From assembly GCF_025698545.1 (NCBI RefSeq), contig NC_068566.1:40341192-40405191 (forward strand): a stretch of 64,000 nucleotides of DNA. Reading direction: 5' to 3'. A program made the position numbers and the translations under genes. Position 1 is the stretch's first letter. Every line of letters begins with the position of its first letter. The DNA comes from Gossypium raimondii (lineage: Eukaryota; Streptophyta; Magnoliopsida; Malvales; Malvaceae). The notes under the pieces are model-generated. The model was not told where the DNA came from, ran no database searches, and saw only the letters and a program-made list of their open reading frames with translations. Positions 21,819 to 32,303 of this stretch are shown piece after piece.

Positions 21819-22595
21819 TTGTTTGGTAATTGGATGATAATTGATTGTTGATTGTCGATTGTAGTGATTGATTTTACCAATTGCTTTTATTAACTCTTTA
21901 TTTAAAAACGTTTAAAAAACTTAGTTGATAGTTGAAAACTAATATGTGTAAAATGACAAATAAAAGCATGACACATTTTATTATTGAATATTTATTTGTT
22001 TATAATACTTTTGTCTTTATTGAGTGAAATTATTGAAATAAAACACTCTTATCAAGGAATTAAAACATCCATTATGGGAAATTAATTAGTCAATATTTTT
22101 AAAATTTGAATAAATAAATTTCTTAAGTTCCTTATTTGCAAAGTATTTTTTATTTAAATAAACATTCATTATGGAAATTAATTAGTGAGTAAACATAGTT
22201 AGATATGTCATTCTACGTATCTCATTCCCAATCAACTAGGAAAAAATTGTCCATCCTTGCGTTTTTTGTTTTGGAGGTTTTAGCTTAATAAGCTCTTGCA
22301 AACTTTCATTCACCAAACACTACAATTAAAGGGTTTGACTATCCAATCCTCCGTTTGTACCCAAATCAATTAAAAAATACCCAAAACTTTGTTTACTAAA
22401 CACCCCTACACATTTTTTTTATCTTATTATATATTATTATAAAAAAAATACATATTTGATGTTCCTTATTACGTCCATGGATATTAAAATGTGTGTGCAA
22501 AAGGCAAGGTGCACGCCGTACTGCCGTGTGCTGATCAGAGCAACAACGGGGCGGTGGTTTAATTTGTCAAAGTGATAAATTCAACTTTTATTAAT

Positions 22596-22931
22596 GGTTT
22601 AATTATGCTCTCAGTTCTTATATTCTGCATATTTAAAATTTAACCCTTCTATTTTTATTTAATAATAACGTGAAAGGACTTTCGTTAAAGAAGCAAATGA
22701 ATATATTGAATATAGGATTATAAAGTTTTCAATTTCGAGTTTTTCAACATTAATTGGTTCAAAGAAGTAGAGTGGACACGGCTTTAACTTGGCCATGTAA
22801 GTAAATTGTTTTTAAACACAACATAATCCAATTTAAATAAAAAAAAATAGAGGAACTAAGTTGTAAGACATTAAAAGGAGACTAAATTTAAAATGTATGA
22901 ATAGTATAGAGACTGAGAGCAGAATTGGACC
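22596..22931. mobile_element. MULE-like MITE
   Basis: Left end GGTTTAATTATGCTCTCAGT and, reversed, right end GGTCCAATTCTGCTCTCAGT. The arms are inverted over roughly 100 bp. The 9-bp flanks TTTATTAAT (22587-22595) and TTTATGAAT (22932-22940) differ by one base, as for Mutator-like insertion. No transposase. Confidence 0.7.
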
Positions 22932-23514
22932 TTTATGAATTTCTCCTTCATTCTTGAATCTTCTCTTCTCTTGTGATATCCATTGCCATATTCCCCAATT
23001 CTTGACTTCTTAGCAAAACTAAGGTCATCAATTAATTATGCTTTGGGTTGTGGTTTTTAGCTGTGATTTCATAAATGTATTAATTGCTATGGTTAGAGAT
23101 TATAAATTGAATACGGACCACAACCTACCTTATCCCACATGGAAATAGTGTTGTACAAGTCCTTATATTATAGTGTAAACTGAATTTTAATCCCTATCCT
23201 TTTAAAATGAGCACCAAAGTTTATGTACATTAAAAAATAACAAAATGCTCATTAGGGGGAAAACTATTTATTATTCATTTTGATCCTTCAAAGCAATTTT
23301 TTTTTGGCTTTGCTCTTGTAAGCAAATAATTCCAAATAGCATTTCTCAAGCTACATCATGTACTTTAATATCACGTTTGGTTTAATAAACATTTTTTCGA
23401 TAATATAATAATGATTTACGAAATTTATTAAATTAAATATAGTGCTATTCTTTATTATTAAAAAATATTTGAATTAAATATTAAATAATAATATTTTAAT
23501 TTGTTTGTTTCATA
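22932..23514. other. Intergenic DNA, nothing seen
   Basis: AT-rich. The last five bases before the LTR (CCCTT, 23515-23519) are its target duplication. Confidence 0.5.
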
Positions 23515-23589
23515 CCCTTTGTCGAAACCGTTTTTTGAAAACAAAAAATTTAGTTGTCGACTTTTTAAAACAAAAAACTGGAGTCGCCA

Positions 23590-23623
23590 CCGATCTTTTA
23601 TTAAGGTGTGACCGGCCCACCTT
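23590..23623 (-). other. LTR pseudoknot (E2)
   Basis: Coding strand: AAGGTG/CACCTT for stem 1, and CCGGTC paired with GATCGG for stem 2 with one G-U pair in RNA; AATAAA lies in the loop. GGAGTCGCCA (plus strand) adjoins. Confidence 0.6.
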
Positions 23624-25190
23624 AAAAATTATTTTGGTTTGCGAATTTTGAAAACAGGCTCGGGAGTCAGTTACGCACTAGAAAGGATTACCACCCTCGT
23701 AACGCCCAAAATCGGTACCAAATTGATTATTTGATGTCTTAGTGTCGAAAGTTAAAAAGATTTTAAAATAAGCTTGAATGATGAAATTTGCAAAAGGATA
23801 TCCAAATTGTTCAAGTCATGTACAGAAATCGAGTCCCAATACGTTAGGGTACAATTCCTCATAATTCCCCAAACTTGAATATCACTTTTATTTTATACGA
23901 AAATCTTCATTTCGAGAAAATAACATGCCACACCCAATACGTTAGGGCACAACAAGTTAAGTTCCCAAAAATGATTTTTATGCATTTTGAATAAAAAATA
24001 TCCTCGGTCATTTAAGATTAACGAAGAAAATCCGAACCCAATACGTTAGGGCTCAATTTCCTTCGAAAATCCCCAAACTTCAAATATTGCTTTTATTCAA
24101 AAAAAAACCGTTGAATCAAGAAAATAATCTTGATTTATAGTTAAAACCAAAATGTATTTTCTAAAAGGGTATGTTAAAGTTAATGTACGATATGAAACAA
24201 AAACTTTAATGTAAAACATATATGATAATGTATTTACAAAATATATATACAAGTACAATATACAAGTAAATTCGAAAATACGAGTGGGCCCATACTTAGC
24301 ACACAAATATAAGTGTACATATTAAAAGGGTAAGTGAAGAAATATATACAACAAACTTATAATAATTTCTAAAAATATGCATGTATATATGCAATGAAAA
24401 TTGTAAAATAAAAATAAAAGTATGAAAATATGCAAATGTGTACATATTTACAAAGGCAAGGACAATGAAATGTATAAGTATATATACATAGGCCAATCGT
24501 GAAAATTCGCATACATATATATTCAAATACATATATATATGTACAATATGTATATAAAATAATGGGATACATGAACTAAAAATATTTATAATAATTCAAA
24601 AATGAAAAGTGTATGTAAACAAAATTTTTAAAAATGTATGTATGTATATTTATATGTAAAAAAACTATGAAAACAAAGTAATAATACAATGTGTATACAA
24701 TAGATATATATATTTAAAATATTAAAGTATATAAATACTAACATGCATATGCGCATAATAATAATAATAATTTATAATATTATAGTAGTAAATAAAATAA
24801 AACAAAATAATAGTATGGTGTAATTGTGATAAAAACTAAAAAAATGGGCTAAATTGAATTAAAAACGAAAAAGTGGGGGGGAATTTAAAAGAAATTAAAA
24901 AAAACCAACTTGAATGCGCGCATAACAGTGGGGGACCAAAAGGGAAATTATCCCGTCCTTTCAAAACGCTGCGCAGCAAGGAACCCAATTGAAGCAAAAA
25001 TCAAACATGCGGCCCAATTTTGAAAAGAATAAAATAAGTTTAATTGAAACGCGGCGCAAATTGGAGGGGCCAAATGCGCAAATTAACCAAAACCCAAAAC
25101 GCGCGGATCCTCCCCGGGTCGGGTCACCGCGCGGGTCGAGAGCCTGGGGGATCAAAACGTCGCCGTTTTAAGGCCACAGAGACCTCCCCC

Positions 25191-25310
25191 AAACGACGTC
25201 GTTTTACTTACTTATAAAACACCAAAATTTCCACCAAAATTCAGTTTTTCTCCCTTTTTTTTAAGAGATAGCAGAGAAACCCTCTGCTAGGGTTTCTTCC
25301 ATGCCGCCGC
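25191..25310 (+). promoter_or_regulatory. Antisense promoter-like segment in LTR E2
   Basis: On the strand opposite to element transcription: palindrome AAACGACGTCGTTTT, then TTATAAAACACC about 10 bp on, a pyrimidine-rich leader, the motif CTCTGCTAGGGTTTC and an ATG near 25301. E1 shows the same order on its antisense strand (palindrome 2245-2258, TTTATTTAAA, CTCTGCTAGG). Promoter activity is inference. Confidence 0.35.
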
Positions 25311-25590
25311 GGCCGCGCGAGCCATACCACGGCCTCCGACGACGCCCCGACCTCCGACTGCGACGGAGGGGGACGATTCGACGGTTCCTGCTAAAGGTAA
25401 ATCTTTTCCTTTCTTTTTTTTTGTTATTTTAGGTAAAATAAAACGAAAATAAAAGGAAAAATAATATACATATATACAAAAAGAAACGATGAACAAAGTA
25501 AAAACCTTCGAAAAATAAATTTTCTCTGTATTTCTTTGCTATTTCTTGTATCTTTTCTCCAAAAACCCCCCCATTTTACAGATTTTCAAA

Positions 25591-25600
25591 GGCTTTTATA
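25591..25600 (-). promoter_or_regulatory. TATA box of LTR E2
   Basis: The minus strand reads GGCTATAAAAGCC, about 320 bp from the coding-sense 5' end of the LTR, matching the position in E1 and A. Confidence 0.55.
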
Positions 25601-25924
25601 GCCCGAAAAAAAAGAAAAAAATATATCAAATATAATGCTATTTCTTTGCTATTTTTTCTCCTTCGGATTCTTTGAGTCCGTATTCGCAGGTGAAAGTGGA
25701 GAGTTTGGCGCGCGTGGAGGCCGAAACGTGCGGCGATCGGGCGTTGGGCGCGGCGTAGGGCTGTTGCGGCGCTAAGGCAGATGCGGCTAGGGTTTTCCTC
25801 TTTTGTTTTTGTGTTTTGCTGTATTGATTAGTTTGGGCTGCTTTGTTGGGCTTGTAGAAAACTGGGTTGTGCCCCATTGTTTATTTCACACGGGCCCGGG
25901 CTAATTTGGGCCTACTACACCCTT

Positions 25925-26752
25925 AACCTACAAAATAAGAATTAGGGCTAAAGTAACAAGAAAGGTAAATAATAGGAGCTAAATTTATTATTTTGCCTAA
26001 AATAGAAACAAACATAGTTTATTACAAAGGGTACATTTGGATACATAAAGTAATTGCACGAAAGTATAATAACAAAATATAATTCTATAGATATGTTTAG
26101 CTAACAGAGTGTAATTACATCGTAATTCCTATATCATCTTTGGTAATATAAAATATAATTACACAACTAAATAATTTTAAATTCTAAGAACAATATTAAT
26201 TATTATAAAAATCAATAGAAAATTCTCCAAGCAGGTAACAAAACTTAAAATTAAATTATTGTATGTAATATAATTACTAATAAATTTAATAAGAAAAATA
26301 AGCATATTATGCGATTTTATCTAACTACTCTATTTCATAGTTGTTAAGCTATTTCCTTTCTAACATAAAAATATACTCATTGCTATTATCGGTTGGTTTT
26401 GGCTAAATATAAATAATTAATAATCAATACTATGTAATTTAGTTTAAATTAATATAAATAATTTATAATAAATATTATATAATTTATTTAAAAATTTAAT
26501 AAGTCAAAACATAAGAGAAATTAAGGTTTCGTTTGGTTTCAAAAAACAAGGGCCATTTTGTTTTTTTTTCTTGGAAAATGGAAAACATTTAAAATATATA
26601 GAAATTAGAAAATAAAAAATTATTTTCATTTAAAATAATTTGTAAAATGAAAAGGATAAAATAAAAGTTTTTTTTTTTTTTTACAATCGAGCTAAGATTT
26701 AATCGAGTTAAAAAAATGTTTTTTACCATTTAAAATTTTAAGGAAGTCATTT
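25925..26752. other. AT-rich intergenic DNA, nothing seen
   Basis: No coding or structural signal beyond poly-A/T stretches (for example T run near 26670). Confidence 0.4.
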
Positions 26753-26900
26753 GAGTTTTAACTCGATTGACATGGACATTGTTTTCAATAAAGGAAGATG
26801 TGGGTTCAAATGCATTGAAGCACATCCTACTATTTATAGGGTGGAGAGGGGCTATGGATAGTTCTAGACATTGTATCAAAAATAACAGATATGATTAGAA
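26753..26900 (+). mobile_element. tRNA-related SINE, copy 2
   Basis: Aligns over about 145 bp with 15243-15392: TTAACTCGATTGACATGGAC (box-A side), GGGTTCAAATGC (box B) and CTATGGATAGTTCTAGACAT. Diverged by many substitutions, so both are old. The promoter layout is that of tRNA-derived SINEs. Confidence 0.6.
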
Positions 26901-26920
26901 CGATTATTCAAAAAAAGAAG

Positions 26921-27673
26921 AAGTAAATAACAAGAATAGTCACTTAATTATTTAGTTTATTTTATTTCGATTATCTAACCATTACAACTTTTCGTTTTAG
27001 TCATTTAATTTTTTAAAATTATATATTTTAGTCACTCTTCATTAGTTGTCTAATAGAAATCTAACATGGGCTTTGTTTATTGGGTTAATAATAAATTTAA
27101 CTTTTCAATGTTTACACATTCTATCAATTTGATAGTAAATCTAAAAACTTCAACAAATTTATCTTTCAATGTTTACAAGTTTCATAATTTTAGTCCTAAT
27201 TATAAAAAATATAAAAATATTTAAAGAGATCCTAATTTTGAGATTCTTTCTTGGGTTTTAATTAGATATTTGGGACGAACAATGTAGCAAAGGGAAAAGT
27301 GAACTAAATCAAAAGAGATTGATAAAATAAATAGCTTTAATTTATGGGTTTTTGACATGTTTAGTTGATGAAAAAATGAGCATGGTTGATAAGAAAAAAT
27401 ATATAAAATTAAAAATTTTAAAAATATTTTAAAGATTCTTTAAATATATTCTATAATTTTAGAATTAGAACTAAAATGATAAAATTTGCAAATATTGAAG
27501 GTTAATTTGTTGATTTTTTTATATTTAGCATCAAATTAATAGAATGTATGGGCTAAATTTATTAACAAAACCCATATTAGACTTCTATTAAGAGTAACTA
27601 AATAAAAAAAATCTTTGAGTGACCAAAATGAAATGAACTGATAATTAGGTGTCAATTCTTGTACTTAATTACC
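26921..27673. mobile_element. Large foldback element upstream of COPT gene 2
   Basis: The two halves are inverted copies over about 300 bp or more: left AACAAGAATAGTCACTTAAT versus the reversed right end ACAAGAATTGACACCTAAT, and inner blocks such as ACATTCTATCAATTTGAT versus ACATTCTATTAATTTGAT. The centre is near 27300. No ORF. It ends 290 bp before the COPT start codon and its right end contains one of the GTAC motifs. Confidence 0.65.
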
Positions 27674-27821
27674 CTTTAATTTTCAAAATAAATTGGGTCA
27701 ATGCTATTATTTTGGGAAGAAAATTCTAAGTAGAATTTGGCAATTGCAGGGACAAAAAATCTTAAAAGAACTGAACTAAATTGTAGTACAAAATCGAATA
27801 GTACAATAAAGGATAATGTAC
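27661..27821 (+). promoter_or_regulatory. GTAC cluster upstream of COPT gene 2
   Basis: GTAC at 27661, 27786, 27801 and 27818; the last three lie within 36 bp, 141-177 bp before the ATG. Same candidate SPL7 copper-response core as for gene 1, in unrelated flanking sequence. A possible TATA (ATATTTATA near 27896) follows. Confidence 0.55.
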
Positions 27822-27962
27822 TAATACTATACGTTTAACCTTCCAAAACCTCTAAAGTTTTGGTCTTATTAACACCAATCTAAACTTGAAACAAATATTT
27901 ATACGTTTGTCATTGAACTTAAAATTTCCATCAAAACAATTTCTTTTACATATATATCAACA

Positions 27963-28448
27963 ATGAATCATGGACATGGCATGGAAGGCATGGCACCAAC
28001 ATCTCAGTCAACCAATGGAACCTCTGGTATGCACCACCACAACATGATGATGATGCATATGACCTTCTTCTGGGGCAACATTACCGAGATCCTCTTCTCC
28101 GGCTGGCCCGGCAGGCGAGGTGCCTGCATGTATGCATTAGCCTTAATATTCATCTTCGTGCTTGCGTTCCTCGTCGAATGGCTCTCGCATTCTCGACTGA
28201 TCAAGCTGCTAGGGGAAGGGTCGAGCAATGTCTTGGCTGGCGTTGTGCAAACATTGTTGCATGCCATTAGGGTTGGTCTTGCTTATTTGGTAATGCTTGC
28301 TGTCATGTCTTTTAATGGTGGGGTGTTTTTAATGGCAGTGGCTGGCCATGCATTGGGATTTTTGTTGTTTGGAAGTAGGGTTTTCAAGAAAAGCACTGAA
28401 ATGTTGCTTGATGATAACACATCTGATCCTCCCCCTATGGCTTGCTGA
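27963..28448 (+). CDS. CTR/COPT-family copper transporter, gene 2
   Basis: A 161-residue intronless ORF for a Cu(I) transporter of the CTR family. The N-terminus is Met/His-rich (MNHGHGMEGM, then HHHNMMMMHM). TM1 is about residues 55-75. TM2 (about 91-116) has MxxxM at M111-M115 in MLAVMSFN and TM3 (about 119-139) has GxxxG at G128-G132. It ends PPPMAC with a terminal Cys. It is strongly similar to gene 1 throughout the membrane region, including FFWG, ILFSGWPG and GLAYLVML, and differs mainly at the N-terminus and the loop after TM1. Tandem paralogue of gene 1, now separated by a solo LTR and MITEs. GTAC motifs upstream suggest copper-deficiency induction. Confidence 0.95.
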   Translation: MNHGHGMEGMAPTSQSTNGTSGMHHHNMMMMHMTFFWGNITEILFSGWPGRRGACMYALALIFIFVLAFLVEWLSHSRLIKLLGEGSSNVLAGVVQTLLHAIRVGLAYLVMLAVMSFNGGVFLMAVAGHALGFLLFGSRVFKKSTEMLLDDNTSDPPPMAC

Positions 28449-29099
28449 TATTGAATCCTTCTTTTATTGTAATGAAAAATGCCACAAATTGTTTAGGATC
28501 AATATATAAGCTATGTTCTTAATTGAATATCTGTCATTAATTGAGAATCAAATTAACAAGAAAAAGTTTTTTTTTCTTTTCCCTTTTTTGCTGTGATAAT
28601 TGCCTAACTATTTAAAAGGGTTAATTTGCACATGATGATGGGATTGGGTTCTCTCTGTCTCTCTCTCTCCTCTCTATAAATAGTAGAATGGTTGCTTATA
28701 TTGGGAGCATAATTTGTGTTGTTCCATGGATTTTGACTTTTGGTAATGCCTTGAACTTCATCTCATCACAATCCAAATCAATTGTCTAAAAGGATTATAT
28801 TTTCATGGAGTTCAAATATAATTTTATAAATTTATAATTTTTAAAAGATTAAAATTAAATACTATCATATTTTAAAGTTAATGTACAATTTTCCCGTATA
28901 CTAAATCATAATTTTATAAAATTTAAAATGTTAAAAACATAATTTCACATTTTTTAGGGTCAAGATCTTACCATCCAATAACACCACCCCTCGTTTAAAA
29001 GATGGATTGGACTTGGATTTTAACATTCCAAGTCCAACATATATCATATCATTTTATTTATATATATCACACTAAATCATTCTACTGATAAGAGTGAGA
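28449..29099. other. COPT gene 2 3' flank and intergenic DNA
   Basis: Probable 3' UTR to about 28560. A CT microsatellite (28651-28674) followed by CTATAAATA (28674-28682) looks like a promoter but no gene follows. A hairpin TTGGACTTGG/CCAAGTCCAA lies near 29005-29037. Confidence 0.4.
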
Positions 29100-30070
29100 C
29101 TATTCATCACCTAAGGCATAAGGGTCGTGGTAACAAAAGGGAGGTGGCCATGAAATCGGAGATTAGCAAGGCATATGACAAAGTGAATTGAGGCTATGAT
29201 TTATATTGGAAAAGATGAGTTTTGATGTGAAGTGGGTAACCTGGATTATGCTCTGTGTGATAACGATTACTTATTCTATCATGTTTAATGGATATGAAGT
29301 AGGCCTGATTGTTCCCAACCGTGGACTTGGACAAGGGGATCCCTTATCCCTGTACTTATTTATTCTTTGCACAGAAGGTCTTAGCTTTTTATTAAGGGAA
29401 GCAGAGGAGATTGGGCCATCTACTTAGCATTTGTTGTTTGTTGATGATAGCTGACTTAGCATTTGTTGTTTGTTGATGATAGCTTCTTCCTTTTTACTGT
29501 CATGGATTTAGAATGTCAAACAATTAAGAATGTTCTATCAACATTTGAAGCGACTTCGAGGTAAGCTGTTGACTCTTAGAAATCGAACAATATGTCTAGT
29601 TAGAGACAGGATTTGCGCTTTGCTGAGAGTGAGTTCCCCTTTGGATCATGGTTTGCTCTAGTTGGTGGGAAGAAATAAAAAGTAGGTATTCTCGTTCATA
29701 GAGACAGATTAATGAAATGACTGTTCAGTTGGAAGAACAAACTCCTCTCCCGTCCTGGTAAAGAAGTTCTGTTGAAAATTGTGGCTCAAGCACTTCCAAT
29801 ATATTGTATGAGCGTGTTTTTACTTCCGATCAATATATGTCACTCCAAAAAGTATGATGAACTCATTTTGGTGGGGGTTCGAGCAATGGTCATCAATGGA
29901 AGGTTCATTGGGCCTCGTGGGATAATCTTTGTGTTCCCAAGAAGTATGGAGGTATAGGGTTTCATGATTTTAACTATTTTAACTTGGCGAGTCTAAATTG
30001 GATTGGAGATTTATCTCTGAATTGATACTCTTTCTTATCAAATCTTTCTCTTCTTTGGATGAGTATTGTT
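29100..30070 (+). pseudogene. LINE reverse transcriptase fragment
   Basis: The plus strand shows the order of a plant L1-type RT: EISKAYDKVN, KWVTWIMLCVITITYSIMFN, NRGLGQGDPLSLYLFIL, LLFVDDS (catalytic box), KNVLSTFEA, then WKNKLLSRPGKEVLLKIVAQ and ALPIYCMSVFLLP. The endonuclease and N-terminal parts are missing. Many stops and frame changes, plus a 32-bp tandem duplication (29422-29484) that repeats the FVDD box. The continuation lies at 31441-32303 after a 1.4-kb insertion. Confidence 0.8.
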
Positions 30071-31440
30071 GCCTAATAGCAAGCTAATTTTATATATTTA
30101 ATGTACCTAATTTTTGTCAATTTTTGAATAGAATGCTATTAAGCTTGTGATTTCTAATTTAAATTTTATCAAGGACGCAATTAGAGTGTCGAAGTTCACA
30201 AACAAACAAAATCGGGCTAAATTAGAACAAAAACAAGCTGTGGGGATAAATTGAAAATTGTAGAATTATTTTTGAGCTAACAAAAAATATAAGACTTTTG
30301 ACTTTGACAAATTATATATTTAGAAATTTTGATATTGTGGTAGATTGTTAATATAAGCATGATTTTAAGAGTAAATCATGTGAAATTAGTTATTTGAAAG
30401 GTATATATAAAGACTTGTAATTGTGGCATGAGGGGATACACTAGAGTTGAAAAGGCAATTAGCATATTCTTATGTCAGTACGTAGCATTTGAACATTTTG
30501 CCTTTTTTTTTTTATATTTTGGTGCAATTTCCCTTTTAGTTCCCTCCCTTCTTCACCTATAATCTTTCATTAAAATTCACTCTTATAATCCAATTAAGTA
30601 TGATTAATTTTATGTTCAACTAATCTCTATTTAGTTTTAGGCCAGTTATCACTCCAATCGAGAATCATGAGAAATGAACATGTGCTAAAACCTTACAACA
30701 TGATATTCATTCTCTCTCCGGAATATGAGATAGTTACAATAATTCCTTACATTTAATTCAATTTCAATTAAAAAAGTGCGTGTTGGATTGGAGTTGTTTG
30801 GCGTACAGTTGGGAAAGCGAGTCGGCCGTCTGTCGCATTCGACTTCCCACGAACAAATTAGCATGTCTAGATGGGAAAATGCCAGTTGGATTCTGTCAAG
30901 AGAGATAGTGATTAGATTTAAACAATCCATGCGGTTGAGGCTGTTAATTCGAGTTAGACTCTTTTAGATCGCAACGCTGCCGAGATCTTAAATTGTGGAC
31001 ATGTGCTACGTTGTTAGATAGTCGGTAAGGGTTGGTTTGCAGGGCGTACCAGAATTAACTATACACAAGGAAGAGTTGATGATTAAGGCGTCCTTGATTG
31101 TTATAACCAACTTATCGTTTGTAAGAAAAATTTCACTTTCAAGGATTGACTCGAGTTTGGAGTATTCCGAGTCTAAGGCTAAGAATTCAAAATTTTGATT
31201 ATCTAATTTAATATCAGTTATTTAATTTTATTTTGCATTTATAATTCAACTTTTATTTTGTTCTATTTATTTCTATATTTTTAACTCTAATAAATTAAAA
31301 CCCCATTCGTTTTATTTTTAGCACAACACATTTTAAGTCGTGGGTATGGCAGCTGCCACGACATTAGAATCTGGTAGCACAAAAATAATATTAGGAATCT
31401 CAGTCCATCGACCTTGCTTCTCTATACTACAATTTAATTT
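30071..31440. other. Unclassified insertion in the LINE
   Basis: The LINE reading is interrupted here and resumes at about 31441. I recognise no protein. The segment before 31440 (CTCAGTCCATCGACCTTGCT) resembles DNA near the LTRs of some plant gypsy elements, so a decayed solo LTR or fragment is possible. Boundaries are approximate and no target duplication was found. Confidence 0.35.
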
Positions 31441-32303
31441 AGTTAGAGCGTGAGAAATTTATATTTGGTGGTAGTGAAAGCCAACATTGTCGCTAAACAA
31501 TTACTGATTGATGGATCTTGTTGGCGTTTTGGTAATGGAGCTATGATTGAAGTTTATAAACACCCTTGGCTTTGTGACAACAATAATTTTTTTTGTTGAC
31601 TCTATTCCTCTGCCAGGTATGTTAGATATGAAACCAATGGCACTTCTGAGCACTGATGGTTGGGCGTGGGATAGGGACTTGATCGAGGGATTAATGGCGC
31701 CCTACGATGTTCACCGTATCCTCCTGCTGATGGCATTATTCTGCCAGGTATGTTAGATATGAAACCAATGGCACTTCTGAGCACTGATGGTTGGGCGTGG
31801 GATAGGGACTTGATCGAGGGATTAATGGCGCCCTACGATGTTCACCGTATCCTCCTGCTGATGGTATTATTTGGCATTACACTCACGATGGTTGTTATTA
31901 ATTTAAATTGGCATATGGCTGCAATCCGGCATTTGGTCTCGACTTTGGAACAACATGGTACCTCTAAAGGTTAAAGATTTCACTTGGCGTCTATTATGTA
32001 ATTTTGTTCCTTGTAAGGCTCTTTTGTTGGAGAAAGGGTTGGCCATCTCCCTGGACTGTATCTGCTGTGGCGAGCTTGAAGATATGGAGCACGTCTTTTT
32101 TCATTGTACACGTGCTATCCAGGTCTGGCAGATTGTTGGTGTCTCTGTGTCGTAGGCTACCATCACTGGCTTTGTTGAACATTAGTTGATGATGCACTTG
32201 GGCAAGGTAGGGATCGGTTACTTACTATTCTTTGGAGTATTTGGTACCATCATAACCTGCTCTACTGGCAGCAAAAAGACGTGCTTGTTTCTCATATTGT
32301 GCT
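31441..32303 (+). pseudogene. LINE C-terminal part with zf-RVT domain
   Basis: Legible segments in order: VKANIVAKQLLIDGSCWRFG and NGAMIEVYKHPWLCD (end of the RT region), two copies of DGWAWDRDLI, then VKDFTWRLLCNFVPCKALLL and ICCGELEDMEHVFFHC (zinc-binding zf-RVT domain, C-C-H-C pattern), and TILWSIWYHHNLLYWQQKDV. A 131-bp tandem duplication (31610-31871) and frame changes break it. It ends abruptly at 32303 where LTR D begins. Confidence 0.75.
31610..31871. repeat. 131-bp tandem duplication inside the LINE
   Basis: The segment starting CTGCCAGGTATGTTAGATAT at 31610 recurs at 31741 and is nearly identical to about 31871. The duplication is younger than the LINE's other damage. Confidence 0.9.

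Larger units (their letters stand above)
20157..22595. other. COPT gene 1 3' flank and intergenic DNA
   Basis: The 3' UTR probably runs to about 20340, with A-rich stretches near 20270-20285. Beyond it is AT-rich DNA with a 20-bp duplication, a microsatellite, and at about 21280-21350 a fragment similar to the right arm of the MITE at 22596-22931. A possible further MITE (about 21820-22410, ends resembling GTGTTTGGTAA) is too weak to list. No gene seen. Confidence 0.5.
23520..25919 (-). mobile_element. Solo LTR of a Tat-type gypsy element (E2)
   Basis: TGTCGAAACC to GGGCCTACTACA, exactly 2400 bp, flanked by the perfect duplication CCCTT (23515-23519 and 25920-25924). It is the inverted relative of E1. 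In coding sense (minus) it has a TATA box at 25591-25600, GC-rich leader DNA with the palindrome AAACGACGTCGTTTT (25191-25205), an AT-rich centre, subrepeats with CCCAATACGTTAGGG cores (near 23836, 23933 and 24036), and the pseudoknot at 23590-23623. No internal region, so a solo LTR. It separates the two COPT genes. Confidence 0.93.

Noticed and set aside
21820-22410. Possible MITE with GTGTTTGGTAA-like ends
   Set aside because: End similarity is only about 12 bp and no target duplication was found.
28651-28690. CT microsatellite plus TATA box as a promoter
   Set aside because: No gene or recognisable transcript follows within 400 bp before the broken LINE.
30685-30967. Overlapping 81- and 63-residue frames in the LINE insertion
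   Set aside because: No recognisable motif and opposite-strand overlap; likely chance frames.
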